The position numbers and the translations under genes were made by a program. Under the pieces are notes generated by a model, which was not told where the DNA came from, did no database searches, and saw nothing but the letters and a program-made list of their open reading frames with translations. DNA of 64,000 nt from Sarcocystis neurona. Its lineage: Eukaryota; Apicomplexa; Conoidasida; Eucoccidiorida; Sarcocystidae. The stretch is from the NCBI GenBank assembly GCA_000727475.1, contig KL647313.1:236261-300260 (forward strand), given 5' to 3'. Positions 1 through 12,808 of this stretch are shown in pieces. How positions within the stretch are numbered: the stretch's first letter is position 1; each line of letters begins with the position of its first letter.

Positions 1-3000
1 AAGTGAGTTGCAAATTCTGCCTCCGCTAGCAGGTCCTGATTCTACACCATGCGTATGTTCTGCACAGGAGCTGATTTTTGTGCACGTGGATGCGTTCTTC
101 TGCAAGCCTGTTCACTGCATTGTTTCTCTCAGGTCTTTGGGGGCTGTAAGTCGAACATAATTTGCATGTATGCCTAGAACACTCGCACCGCGGATTCGAG
201 CATTTGGTAGAACCCCTTCCAGCCTGCAGCTAGAATCGGGTATTTCACACACTCATGATCTAGATAGGTTCCAAGTGACGACGACTCGGATCCCTGCTGG
301 GTATCCAGTAGATATATTCATATCTGCACCTATGTTTTTTTAGGAGCTACTCACCTATGTCAGGTAAGTGGAAGACCTCTACCTCGTTGACCTACGGTGA
401 ATTTGTGCGAGAACGAGGCAGCGATATTGGAAAACGATTGAACGTGGAAGGAAAAAACTGGTCATTGGTCCACACATAGACCTGCATTTGTAACGGATCG
501 CACAATTTGAAAACTGTATATGTGCCTGCGCGCTGGTTGTTAGCGAGTAGGAGGGAGTATATGTACCAAGAGGGCGAGGGATTCAAGGTGTCTACCCATA
601 ATACGGTAGCAGGGTAAATAACTGGTATGTTATACAGCCCGCAGGTGCCTCAGTGAGACGAGACGCCAATTAACAAGTGAGTACAGCCTAACTTGTATTG
701 TTGTGTGCCCTTCGATTGTGTTTACGGGAAGGCCACGAATATCACTGATGCTCGAACGCATGCGAACATGCTGTACTGAAGGCTACAAGTTTCGTCCACA
801 CGTTTGTGTAGCTGTCAAAACATTCGCACTTTTTCTGGGGAGATTACGAGGGATAGGGTCTCGTACTCTTCCACGGAAAAGCAGGTGTTGAGACATTTTC
901 TCCAACGAGACACGACTCGATCGGCCAGAGCGTCCTGGGACGATGATCCTGCAGGACGCGAAGCTTTGGAGACTGCGGAATTGAACGAACAGCGGGTCTG
1001 CCGCTGCCAGCTCTTTTCACGCGCACACACCTATGGCTATTTGTCATGTCAACCACCTTAGGTTCAGGATGGGTCGCCAAAACAGGGCAGTGCATCTTAC
1101 GAAAGCGGAGGTGCCAGACTTCTCTTAGCTTTCTGCATTCAGCTCATCTTTGCACAGTCTGTGGCATTGTTCCCCATGCTCGTGGTACGCTAGGCCAGGC
1201 TGTTATCGCAAGAAATGGAGCAGCCGATGTCACTGCATGGCAAGACAATAATAAGGTATATAAAATGCATGTTGGTGCCCGTGACTGAGACGATCAGTGC
1301 TAATTGTCACGCCTGAACAACAAGCCACACGGCTCGCAACCGCTCGCGGCTAATTGCTGGACCTGTGTTTATTGCTGAGCACCGCAGTGCGTAGCATCAG
1401 GCTGTTGTTGTGCAATTGAGAACCGAAATCCATCCAGGACGCCTTTCCTTTTGCCTTGAACGCACCATGCAGAACATAATCGGATATTGGTGGAGCGTCG
1501 CAAAGAGTCTTCAACTAGCCACCCATTCTACAAACAAATACCGCGCGCGTATGCGTGAGGACATCACACAGAGGCGAAAATACTGACTAAATCCACTGCA
1601 GCACTGATCAGAGAGACGGTGCAGAGTAAGCACTCACAATGTCCACGGCCATGCCAGCAGTGGCGCGTAATAGAGAGATGCTTTCGAAGATTCAATCTAA
1701 CGTATAACAGTATAGCGGCACAATGTGAAGGGGACCACTGCGCTTACACTCCGAGAATCCTGATCATTTTATTGATTGTTAGTCACTTCAAAAAGTGCGT
1801 TAATTATAATGCAGGTGTCTGACTCGTGGAGGAGGGTGGAAAATAATAGCACGCATTACAGTGTAGGGCCTCAGTGTCAAATATTGTACGCCGTAAATCC
1901 TGATCACATTTTTGGGGGTCAGTAGCTTCCAGAAGTGCGTTTATCAGTAAGTGAAAGGACACCACCGTCAAACACGCAGGATAAATAAAGCTGAATTACG
2001 TTACAGTAAGACGACGAGTTGTGTGACTGACCCGCTCGTCATCTCCACAGATGAAAGGGGTAGAGCTATGGAGGCACTGAAGTGTACTGCTGTGCTCCAG
2101 TGTGTTTCACTTTTCGGTAGGTTCCTGTGTATAAACGGCTCTGCTTCCACAAGAGCTCAATTCTGGTATCAATAATATGTCGGCTGTTGCAGAATGCACA
2201 CAATCCAGGTACCAGTGCTGGCAGGCTGGCCCAATTTACTATTGGTTCGAAAATCCTACCACTACAGCCGCTACGCGAACAATGTTTTCCAACTGAACTA
2301 CGGATATGGGACAAGAACACCAGCTGCTCACGGTGGTCTGGAACATGCAAAAAGTTCGTAACATTCGCTGCATTCCTACGACCGCACAAGGCTGCTCGGA
2401 ATAGCTGGCGGTAGCTCACAATTTCGTCAGCTGTTCTCTGATCGCTTATTACAGGTTCATACGTTGTAGGTTTAGATGCAGGGGGCAGACTTTGCCTAGG
2501 ACTGTGCCTGTCAGAGAAAGTGCAAGCTGACTTACCTTAGAGTCTGCATCAGCCGGTCAAAAGGCGTTTCTTTCAGAGTGCAGCTTACAAAGCTATCGCT
2601 TATATCATGGCTTACTTCGGACTCTGCGCTGCATACACCACCAAAGCGCAGGACTACGATGGAAGTACGCGCGTGCAGAGGGGTGAAGAAAGACATGTCA
2701 CTGGACATTCAGACTGGCTGTTTCGATTCGTCATCACACGCCCACCATGGCAATCGATAGATGTTCCAAAGCGAGGTCGCTTACATTGCATGACGGGGTG
2801 GAGGGTCTTTATTGCGCATGGAGGACGCCTGGTACACTTTACGCCCAGATGTTTCCTCCCTGTACAAGTCAGCGTACAAGCTGTTTGGGACTTCTCAGTG
2901 GGTCATATCAGAGAACCTTCAAGTTGTCCCGTGCTTGCACGTCTATGCGAGCACCATAAGCAAGCGAAGAACTCATCGCCGCCCGGCATTTCTAATTGAG

Positions 3001-3758
3001 GGAAGCCATCTGAGCAGAAGCACTTGGACATTCCGTCGCTATTGCGGATTACTAATTGACGTGGCCTAGTCTCCTCAGAGCCATACTCACCCGAGATTAT
3101 CAGGTCACGTATTTGCATGAAACTTTTCTGAATGCGGTGTCTTCCCAGCAGACCCCCCAGATCCCCTTTCGTTCATGTATAAGTCATCCTGTGGGCCGTG
3201 GCAGCGTTGATCACAGTCTTGCGCGGATGAGCAGCCTACCTAAAAATACCCAGATATACGCAACCCGGCACCACCGCTCGGGCACGACCACTTACAGTAC
3301 AAATTCACCATATATTCATCTGTGCGGACAAAAGTGAGTTCCATCGCACTGTAGTGTCACCGGCAGTCGACTGACGCGAGCTGTAAGTCGTGGCAGAGCT
3401 GCCAGTGAAGAAAAAAAGGCACTTTTGTCGAGGTTGAACACCAGGGGCGTACCACGAATAAAGCACGTATCGATTTCCAGGTACTGACTGGCAAATCGAA
3501 TCGATACTGAGAGAATAAACTACGAATTCACTTGTGCATCGTGCGCCGACTAACAGCGGCACACACCCGCTAACAGCTGTCAAATTTTGTTGATTTTCAT
3601 CAAGCCCTCCATGGGTATGACGTGCGTACAAGTCGACACAGGGGCGGAGTGCATCACGCACCCGTTTCAGTAGCTGCCGTCAGCAGCTTACTAGTCAATA
3701 TCATTCGGTACTGAAATATCAGCCGAAAGTCAGAGAATGTATAATTGCGGGGTGAGAA
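1..3758. other. No recognisable gene
   Basis: Only short, mutually overlapping open frames are present (the longest about 130 codons, around 2.6-3.0 kb on the plus strand). None shows a conserved motif or a convincing exon with splice signals. Base composition is unremarkable and there is no dense simple repeat. It may hold small spliced exons of an unknown gene, but I cannot support one. Confidence 0.5.
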
Positions 3759-6560
3759 ATGGGACAACAGAATTACCGTAATAACACGATCTGGCCGCTA
3801 CAAAATCATGGTAGTCGTCGTTTAAAGACCACACATCAACAATTACTCGCGTCCCATCGCAGTATTGCGTCGGCACACGCCATTTTGTCCTTGCCCTTCG
3901 GTTACAGTAGCGGCGGTAATCGTAATGGCAGTAACACAGTCTTGCCTCTAGAATACTGTTGTCGTCGTCTAAGCAGCAAGCAGCACCTATTACTGGCGTC
4001 CCGTACCAGTATTGCCTCTGCAGATGACAATTAGTAATACCTCACCGGTAACAATAGGGGCGATAGTAGTAAAATATGGTTCCCTTCGTTGTTTAAAGAG
4101 CACAAACCAACAATCATTGGCGTCCCATACGAGTGCTGCCTCTGCAGACCTTATTTTGTAACACCCCCCCGTAGCAGTAGTGGCGGTAGCAGGAGTAGTA
4201 GTGGCGATAACACGTTCTCGCCTGTAAAATACGGTTGTCATCATTTAAACAGCACACACCGACAATTACTCGCGTCCCATAACAATGTTGCCTCGGTACA
4301 CGGCATTCTGCACTACCGCCCCGGTAACAGTATTGGCAGTAGTCGTAGCGGCGGTAACACACTCTCGCCTCTCAAGTAAGGTTGTTGTCCTTTGAAGAGC
4401 ACATATCCACCCTTATTGGAGTCACACACTAGTGTCGCCTCTGCAGACATCATTTTGTACTAGCCTCCTCTAACAGTATTGGCAGTAGTAACAACGGCGG
4501 TAGCACACTCTCGACTCTCAAGTGATGTTGTCGTCCTTTAAAGAGCGCACATCCACGCTTGCTGGCGCCCCATCAGTGTCGCCTCTGCAGACGTCATTTT
4601 GTACTGACCCCCGGTAACAATAGTTACAGGAGTAGTAAAATGTGGTTCTTGTCGCGTCCCAAAAGAGTACTCCCTCGGCATACGCCATTTTGTACTGCCG
4701 CCCCCGTAACAATAATGGCAGTAGTCGTAAAGGCGGTAACACAGTCTCGCCTCCTAAAGAAGGTTGTCCTCGCTCAGAGAGCACCCATCAACAATTACAC
4801 GCGTCCCATAACCGTTTTGTCTCTGCAGACGTCAGTTTGTACCACCCTCTTCGTAGCAGTAGTGGCAGGAGTAGTAATGGCGGTAGCACAGTTCCGACTC
4901 TCAAGTAAAGTTGTCGTCCTTTAGAGCAGATATCCACGCTTACTGGCGTCACATACTAGTGTCGCCTCTGCAGACGTCATTTTGTACTGACCCCCCGTAA
5001 CAGTAGTGACAGGAGTAGTAAAAGATGGTTGTTGTCGCGTCCCATAAGAGTACTGCCTTGGCATATGTCACTCTGTACTGCGGNNNNNNNNNNNNNNNNN
5101 NNNNNNNNNNNNNNNNNNNNNNNNNNNNNNNNNNNNNNNNNNNNNNNNNNNNNNNNNNNNNNNNNNNNNNNNNNNNNNNNNNNNNNNNNNNNNNNNNNNN
5201 NNNNNNNNNNNNNNNNNNNNNNNNNNNNNNNNNNNNNNNNNNNNNNNNNNNNNNNNNNNNNNNNNNNNNNNNNNNNNNNNNNNNNNNNNNNNNNNNNNNN
5301 NNNNNNNNNNNNNNNNNNNNNNNNNNNNNNNNNNNNNNNNNNNNNNNNNNNNNNNNNNNNNNNNNNNNNNNNNNNNNNNNNNNNNNNNNNNNNNNNNNNN
5401 NNNNNNNNNNNNNNNNNNNNNNNNNNNNNNNNNNNNNNNNNNNNNNNNNNNNNNNNNNNNNNNNNNNNNNNNNNNNNNNNNNNNNNNNNNNNNNNNNNNN
5501 NNNNNNNNNNNNNNNNNNNNNNNNNNNNNNNNNNNNNNNNNNNNNNNNNNNNNNNNNNNNNNNNNNNNNNNNNNNNNNNNNNNNNNNNNNNNNNNNNNNN
5601 NNNNNNNNNNNNNNNNNNNNNNNNNNNNNNNNNNNNNNNNNNNNNNNNNNNNNNNNNNNNNNNNNNNNNNNNNNNNNNNNNNNNNNNNNNNNNNNNNNNN
5701 NNNNNNCCTCGCCTCTAAAATACGATTGTCGTCGTTTAAAGACCAGATATCAACACTTAGTCGCGTCACGTAAAAGTATTGCCTCGGCATACGTCATTCT
5801 GTACTGCCGCCCCGATAACAGGAGTGGCAGTAGTGGTAATCGCGGTAACACAGCCTCGCCTCTAATGTAAGGTTATCCTCGCCTACCGAGCACACATCAA
5901 CAACTACTCGCGTCCCATACCAGTATTGTCTCTGCACACGTCATTTTGCACTACCCCCTTCGTAAGAGTGGTGGTAGTAGTAGTGGTCGTAAAATATGAT
6001 TGTCGTTTAAACATCATACACCAACAATTATTGGCGTCCCTGCAGACGTCATTTGGTACTACCCTGCCCGTAATAGTAGTGGCGGTAGTGATAAAATGTG
6101 GATGTTGTTGTTGTTGTTGTTGTCTAAAGATAGTATCATCAAATACTGGCGTCCCACACCAGTGCTGCTTCTGCATATGTCATTTTGTTCTACCCCCCCC
6201 GGTAACAGGAGTGCAAGCAGAAGTAATGGCGGCAACACAGTCGCGCCTTTGAAAGAAGGTGTCGTCGTTTAAAGAGAACACACAAACAATTACTGGCGTC
6301 CATACCAGTATTGCCTCTGTGCCGTCATCTTCTACTACCCATTTGGCAGTAGCAGTCAGAGTAGTGGCCCTGGAGTTACACACATCGAGTAGCAGAGACA
6401 TTCCGTATCAGTTCTGTCGCTGCACCCGTCATTTGGCAGTACCACCAGGGCAGTAGAAGTACTTGTGGAAGTAGTAGTGGCTGTGGTAGTGGCGCTAACA
6501 CAATCGCGCCGCTAAGAATACGGTGGTCGTCGTTTACGACCACACCTCAACTATCACTAG
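3759..6560. repeat. Degenerate tandem satellite, unit about 130-160 bp
   Basis: A recurring pattern appears at roughly 3.82, 3.96, 4.09, 4.23, 4.39, 4.53, 4.77 and 4.91 kb and again after the gap: a core like GTCGTCGTTTAAAGA, a 'CAACAATTACTCGCGTCCCA' block, 'TATTGCCTCTGCAGACGTCA', then a stretch rich in GTAGTAGTGGCGGTAACA. Units have diverged by substitutions and small indels. A short (TGT)n run lies at 6103-6123. The array ends just 3' of the TTLL stop codon. No coding capacity is evident. Confidence 0.85.
5084..5706. other. Assembly gap (623 N) inside the satellite
   Basis: Continuous N run flanked on both sides by the same degenerate satellite. The gap most likely reflects unresolved repeat copies, so the true length is unknown. 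Open frames spanning the N run have no meaning. Confidence 0.98.
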
Positions 6561-6705
6561 TGCCTCATATCAGCACTGTCTCTGCACACGTCATTTTCTA
6601 CTGCTTGGGCGGTAGCGGTAGCAGTAGTGCGAGTCGTAAAGTAGGGGTGGTAACGCGACACGACCCCTGCAGGAAGGTGGAAGCATAGTCTGCCGTAGTC
6701 GTCTC

Positions 6706-9681
6706 CTAGACGGCGAAGAAAGAGAGCAAGCAATCCAGGGCTGTCGTGCGTTGCTCGGTCGTCATCGCGTAGAAGCCCTTGCGAATGTCGGGCAGCCACG
6801 AGACAAAAACCCGATCACCAGGCCTGACAACCAAGTCGATGTTCAGACCTTTTGGCGGAAAGATGGATTCGCTGAGAAGAAAGGTATTGAACGCGCCACT
6901 TGCGTCAAAGTATTCATCGGGACCTGCCGAGAGGTTGGTCTTTTGGTGAATAAACCACAGCGGATGTGTACCCCTCGATAGTCTACCGCCTTTTGAGTTG
7001 CTGTTCCAGATGCCGTTCCACTTCCCATCTTCCTCATCCTGCTTCCCCTCCTCCGACGCACCTGCGGCGTCTCCTTCATTGCGTCCTTCCACCCCTTCTT
7101 CCACGTTTCTCTTTGCGCTCTCGGTTCCTGCGAGGCTGTCCAGCGATTGCGAGCCTTTGCCCAGATTGGCTTCATGCGCGTCGTTGACGCTTTTAGAACG
7201 GCGGCGTGTCAGTACGCCACACTGCTGCACTTCCTGCTGCGATAGGCCTGTCGCTGTTTCTCCGGTCGACGTCAGGTTTCCTTCTGACTTATTTCCTCTG
7301 CCTGGTCGAGCTCCGCCCTCTGTGCTGTTGTTCTTCACGCTCTCCCGAGGTGTCACAGCCTGCGGAACGGCCTGCGGTCCTGTCATGAAGTCCCGTTCTT
7401 TTCTCTCGACGAGCCGGCACATGGCAAGCTTGCTGTTGGAGAAGTCGCGGTGCCGCATAATTAGCAAATCTGTCATAGACGATATGAAGCACAGCAGCTC
7501 CCAAAAAAACCAGAAGGACAGACCGCTGTTGTCAAGACTGGCAGTGCCTGCCTGTGTCCGCACCTCTTCCTTAAGTTGTCGCATGTACAGCAGCACGAGA
7601 TCTCGCGTAGTCACCTGACGCTGCTCAAAGCGCTTGCAAGTGCGTACGGCGATGTTCGCGTCGCTACCCCCGTCGTCAGTCCCAGGAGGAGCACTTCGCT
7701 CGTCCGCTGACACTGCTACCCACAGACGGCCTATGAGCTCCACCAGTCTTGACTGTCTGCAGAGCGTCAGCCAGTCCTCGAGGTGTACTGTGCGCCTAAC
7801 AGGGAAACATGTCACTCTCTCGAATAGATGTCTGCAACGTTCCATCATCAGCGGAGCAGACAGTTCCAGCAGTCTTCGTACACACCGCCTGAACGGATCA
7901 AACGCAGATTGACGCAGCGGTGAGATAACCGTCAGCGGCTCCCACACGCAGCACTGGCTAGCCAAATTTCTGCTGAAGACGCACGCAGCCGTGTGTGTCG
8001 ATGTGGCCACCGCTGCGGCAAGAGAATTTCCAAGTTGTTCGGAATTCGTTGTCTTTGTTTCCGTCGAGTCTCTTCCGCGAACGGGCCCGCCGCCACGCCG
8101 CCCTTGTTCACGGCGACCTTTGCTATCTCGTTTCTGTGGTGTCTCTCCCTCGGCCGCTTCAGCAGCCCGCCGCCGACGCGACTTCAAGCTGTCGGCTGCA
8201 CCAGACTGCGAGGCCTTCTTGCACTCGGGACCACCGCCGTAGACGCTGGCACTTTTCTGCGTCTCGGTGCCACGAATCCGACGGCTGCTGCACGATCTTC
8301 CTCTGCCTCGCAAAGGTGCTCTGCTCTTACGCTTGACAGACGTGGAAGGGTCTCTTGATCTTTGCGGTTGTGAGACAGTGCGCCGCCTTTCAGCTCTGTT
8401 GTCGGCTGCGCTAGGTTGTAGAGACGCGCTTTTATTGATCCAGCTGCGAGGACTTTCTGCTCTACTGTTAGGCAAGCTGTGAACTAAAACTTCTGTCTTC
8501 TGGGTGCAGTTGCTCCTTGGGGAACCTCCACCGTTGCTGCTCCAAGGGAGAGGGGGCATACCTGATTTGCCTTCAGATGCGCACATCGAAGCTGCTCTTC
8601 GTTTGCAAGGAAGGAGCGCCGCGTCGCCGCCACCTTCGCGGATGTCCCCGGCAGAAGGCGGACGAAAGACGGCAGCCTGCTGCTGGCGCGGGGCCGCTGC
8701 ACCTCGCCTTTGTACCTCCGAGCTGGATTCTACCCGACCCACAGCAGCAAGGTCAAAAATGCAAGTAGCTGCAGCAGGCGCCGCCGCTCCTGTAGCACGC
8801 CCAGCACCACCTACGGCTGCACCAGCAGCTCCTCCAGCGCCCGAATCCCCGGCAGCCCAGTCTACAAGAGCACCAAGTCCTTGAGCACCACCGCCGACAG
8901 GAGGCGCGCCACCGAGAGCGCCGGTGACATAATTTTCTGCAGGAGAGGCGACAACGACGGGGCCAAAACAGGTGAGAAACTCGGAGATATTCGGAGTAGG
9001 AGAGTGAATCTGGCTGTTAAAATAGGATCTGCACCTCTTCGTCGTATAACCGCTACCGATGGGTGATACAGGAGTCTCGTACCCAGACGACCTGCGTGCT
9101 GCAGAAGCTTGTGATGAGACACAAGGCGCAGCAGCCACCGGTGTGTGTCCCCTGGCTCCTATGGTAGCTGTTGTCGTCGCCGGGCTGCGTATACTACTCC
9201 CGAGGGGCAGCAGCGTCTCGCCGGTGGCAGCGCGACGCGCAGGGCTTGCTCTGGGAACTGAATCAGCCAGCGGACGCTTGGGAGTTTTCTTTTCGTTGCG
9301 CTGCGCCCGTGTCCGTCGGGCTGCCTGCTGCTGCCGCTTCTGCAGCTTCTTCCTTCCGCTTTGCAGTTCTTGCGTATTGTCCTGTTCATTTCCTGCGCGT
9401 CGCTCTTGCACGGCGGCTTGGCGCGCAGCCGAGGTAGCCCTTCGTCTCCCGCGAGGGGCGGAATCCCCGGGAGCGGCTGTGGAAACCGTGGGGTACGGAG
9501 AAGCCAAGAAGTGCCTTGCCTCTGCATGCAACGGAGAGAACAAACATACGCAGAGCCTGTTACATGGACTACTGCCTGCGGGCGAACACCAGTCCCGCAC
9601 TTTCCGCTTTTCTGCCGCTTTTCTGCGACAGCCTTCTGCTCTCCTGTCTGGTGCCGCGAGGCGCTGTGGCGGCAGTGTCAA
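6706..9681 (-). CDS. Large 3' coding exon, probable C-terminal extension of the TTLL protein
   Basis: An open frame of about 990 codons follows the TTLL catalytic exons on the same strand. Its upper part is Ala/Gly/Ser/Arg-rich low complexity. The lower part (below about 7.95 kb) looks globular, with segments such as 'EDWLTLCRQSRLVELIGR', 'RDLVLLYMRQLKEEVRTQ' and 'FWFFWELLCFISSMTDLL', and the tail ends 'RTTALDCLLSFFAV'. I recognise no domain. The preceding exon ends at a good donor within a CAG run (9704), phase 0, but I found no convincing phase-matched acceptor. A misread indel, a cryptic acceptor within 9.3-9.6 kb, or a separate downstream gene all remain possible. Confidence 0.6.
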   Translation of the reverse strand: MTLPPQRLAAPDRRAEGCRRKAAEKRKVRDWCSPAGSSPCNRLCVCLFSPLHAEARHFLASPYPTVSTAAPGDSAPRGRRRATSAARQAAVQERRAGNEQDNTQELQSGRKKLQKRQQQAARRTRAQRNEKKTPKRPLADSVPRASPARRAATGETLLPLGSSIRSPATTTATIGARGHTPVAAAPCVSSQASAARRSSGYETPVSPIGSGYTTKRCRSYFNSQIHSPTPNISEFLTCFGPVVVASPAENYVTGALGGAPPVGGGAQGLGALVDWAAGDSGAGGAAGAAVGGAGRATGAAAPAAATCIFDLAAVGRVESSSEVQRRGAAAPRQQQAAVFRPPSAGDIREGGGDAALLPCKRRAASMCASEGKSGMPPLPWSSNGGGSPRSNCTQKTEVLVHSLPNSRAESPRSWINKSASLQPSAADNRAERRRTVSQPQRSRDPSTSVKRKSRAPLRGRGRSCSSRRIRGTETQKSASVYGGGPECKKASQSGAADSLKSRRRRAAEAAEGETPQKRDSKGRREQGRRGGGPVRGRDSTETKTTNSEQLGNSLAAAVATSTHTAACVFSRNLASQCCVWEPLTVISPLRQSAFDPFRRCVRRLLELSAPLMMERCRHLFERVTCFPVRRTVHLEDWLTLCRQSRLVELIGRLWVAVSADERSAPPGTDDGGSDANIAVRTCKRFEQRQVTTRDLVLLYMRQLKEEVRTQAGTASLDNSGLSFWFFWELLCFISSMTDLLIMRHRDFSNSKLAMCRLVERKERDFMTGPQAVPQAVTPRESVKNNSTEGGARPGRGNKSEGNLTSTGETATGLSQQEVQQCGVLTRRRSKSVNDAHEANLGKGSQSLDSLAGTESAKRNVEEGVEGRNEGDAAGASEEGKQDEEDGKWNGIWNSNSKGGRLSRGTHPLWFIHQKTNLSAGPDEYFDASGAFNTFLLSESIFPPKGLNIDLVVRPGDRVFVSWLPDIRKGFYAMTTEQRTTALDCLLSFFAV

Positions 9682-12600
9682 TCCAGCTTCCTGGTGGTGC
9701 TACCTGCTGCTGCTGCTGTTCTTGTGAGGATGCGTGAGCGACCGCAGGAGCGCTGCAGACAGTCACAGACATTCGAAGAGAGGGATGGTAAGCCATGCGA
9801 TTTTTCTTCTCGCGTCGGCGGGGCCACACCCTTGCGGCCGACGGTGTCTCACCTTGCTGGGTGGGGGGAAGATCGGCGGTGGTGGGGACGTCTTCGAACG
9901 CGTGCAGCGGCGGCCCCGCAGACGCAGTCGGCGTCAAGATAGCTTGCCGCAGGGTGTCGCAGTCGGAAGCAGCAGCAACAGCAGGAGAAACGGCCACGCG
10001 TATCGAATACGAAGGCGCCACAGACGTCGGAGGGGGGAACCCCACGGGTCTCTGAGAAGCGGGGAACAGAGTAGGAGCGGCCGCAGCACGGGTCACCGGG
10101 CGCGCCGCCGCAGCCGCGACAGGCTTCGGTCGTCGTTCCGCCAAGCGTCTTTTAACAGGTTGACGCTTCTTCTCCCAGTTGATGGCGCTGCTGCAGAAGA
10201 TGCCTTGCTCTCCCTGGGAGAAACTGCGACGGTAGACCCCGTCGCTACCATCGCCATGCCCGCGCAGTGCGTCCGCCGCAAGCGCCGCTGGCGGTCGTTG
10301 CACCAGCCGACGCCAGTGCAGAGACACGTACACTGGCGAGTTGCGTCTTCGTCGGTGGGAGCGCGACAGATCCGTCGGTGAAAACGAGATCCTGCGGAGA
10401 TGCAGTCTCTTTTTCTCTTTCTCTCTGGTGTGCTCGGCGTGCTGCCGCATGCTGCTGTACAGTGCCTTCCTGCACTGGCAGCCACTGTTCTTGTTTAGCG
10501 CCATGCGCGGGCCCACGGCGGAAAAGTAAACGAGGATCAGCGCCTCGCGGACCAGGGGCTCCTTTATGTGTCTATCCAGCTGACTTTCGCTAGTTCCCCA
10601 TGACCCGCTGCAAGTTTCGATGTTGTCGTAGTCTGCAGCACCACCCGTCCGCCCAGACCCGCACGTCAGGATGACTCGTACATACCAGTGTGCACCACAC
10701 ACATATATGACTGCGCCCATGTAAACACAGGTACGCACACGCATTCGACATAGAGATTCACAGGGCGATAGAGAGAGATAAATTGAGAACAAAAAGGTGA
10801 ACAGGTCAGAAACGTGGACTCCAGCCTGCAGAGTCTACATTTTACGTATACAGGTTTGTAGCTACCGATGCGCTGGATATGCGTAAGGATAAACAGATAG
10901 ACGAATAGACAGATTTCGGCGTACAAAGACATCCGAGTCGTCTAGCTGGTTCATTTACAGATAGAATTCAAATACTGCAAACCTTCAACATACACCTCTG
11001 CAGGCGTACGTTCTTGTACTGAAAAATCTGTGCGCCCTACCATTACGGGGGATAGACTCCACGGGGCTTCTCCCGCATGCACGGTCCACGTCCGAGATGA
11101 TTTCTACCACACATGCGCGTAAACGCGGGCCTTTTCATAACGAGTGACTGATATACGTAGACCTACAAATATACTTTGCACCTTCGTTACGTACGGACGC
11201 GGCGGACGCGGCGGCCATCTCTCTTTCTGTACACGTATATATACGTGTATTGTGCTAGCTCTGTACAGAACAACGCTTCCAGATAATTCACGTCCGTATA
11301 AACAGCAGCAGCACATGTACATATAGAGAGAGACAGAGAGAGAGAAAGACGACGGGGTGGTCAACTGTTTCTAGCGTCGTCGCATATGTGTTACTCCACG
11401 CTGCTTCGCTGCATCCAGACTGGCGGCGTGCTCACGAATTTCTGCTTCAAGGAGAAAGCGAGCAGCAGGCAGGTTCGGCGGTCATTACATACCCGTCCCC
11501 ACACGTACGTCACTTCCGCCGCTTAACAAATACGCACATTCATTTGAAGCCGGAGATCGGGGCACGCGTGCACACGCCTCTCTCCACGTAGCTGCACTCA
11601 TATATATATATATGTACAAGTAAGCTACCTTCAAATATACGTACAAGAGTACATATAGATATGTCTATATATGTATGTGAGCGACTGTATAATGCCAGGT
11701 TGTAGAATTCGCCCACTGCGGATGTTCACAGGCGGCTGTTCCACGTAGGTGTACTTTTATATATATGTGTAAGTAACCAACCTGCAAATATATGTACACA
11801 CGTATATATGTATACGGTTGAGTAATCCGGGACTGTAGGATCCCAACACTGCGTAAACAGGCAGTTCTTCACGTCATATTTGCCCTGTCCGCCACCGACC
11901 CGGTACGAAGGAACGGAAGGTCGTACGTACCCACGCGCGCGCAGTTACAGAGGCCGAAGCACCGTACATGTACAGAAGGATATAGACATGCATGCGCAGA
12001 CACTTGCAATTTCAAGGTGGCATATGCGGGCTCCGCGGTGGTTCGCGTGTGCACCCATTCGCACGTGTTCAAGTTTTTCTCTCTACAGTGTAGTAGACGT
12101 GCGCGCGTGGGGCTTCCTGTGTAACTAGGCATCTATACAAATACGTGTAAGCATCCTCAAGCCCACACTGATATGTATTACCGGCCATTCACATACGCAT
12201 ACGTGTATACACAAATATTCAAACATTGCGATACATACAGACAGACGAAAAAGGGCAAATCCACAGGCGCAAAAATGTTGTCCTGCCACGTACCGAGTTC
12301 CAAACACATCACTACACATGCGTAAATATGTACACATACATATATGTACGTCTACGTGGAGTTTCACGTGTAGGTATATGTGTGTGTGCACCTCCGTATA
12401 AACGTGGGGTGTACGAGTTTATGAGCAGGTATACGTGAAAGGATAGCCTGTTTTGCTCTGTTCTTCATGCGCCCACACTCGACTTTGAGAGTAGTTCGCA
12501 AAGTCTCCACCAGCAATTATCCACATGTGCTGTAGCGACTCTTCCTCACCTACGTCAACATATAGAGACATTTGTAGGGAACGAGGAAGAGAACCGAAAA

Positions 12601-12766
12601 AAGATGCCGATGACTACTCGTGTTGAGACGGTGTCCGACAAATATTCACAAAAGCAGGCTCTGAACAGGCACATGTGAAGGATATGGCACTGTAAGAGAC
12701 ATGTACATACACACAGACGTATACACATACACACATATATACACATACATATACATATATGTATAC

Positions 12767-12808
<42 letters not shown>

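Noticed and set aside
2245..2275. tRNA-like GGTTCGAAAATCC box
   Set aside because: No matching acceptor stem or anticodon arm in the preceding 70 bases.
5025..5870. Frames spanning the N run
   Set aside because: Ambiguous bases read as X; both flanks are satellite DNA.
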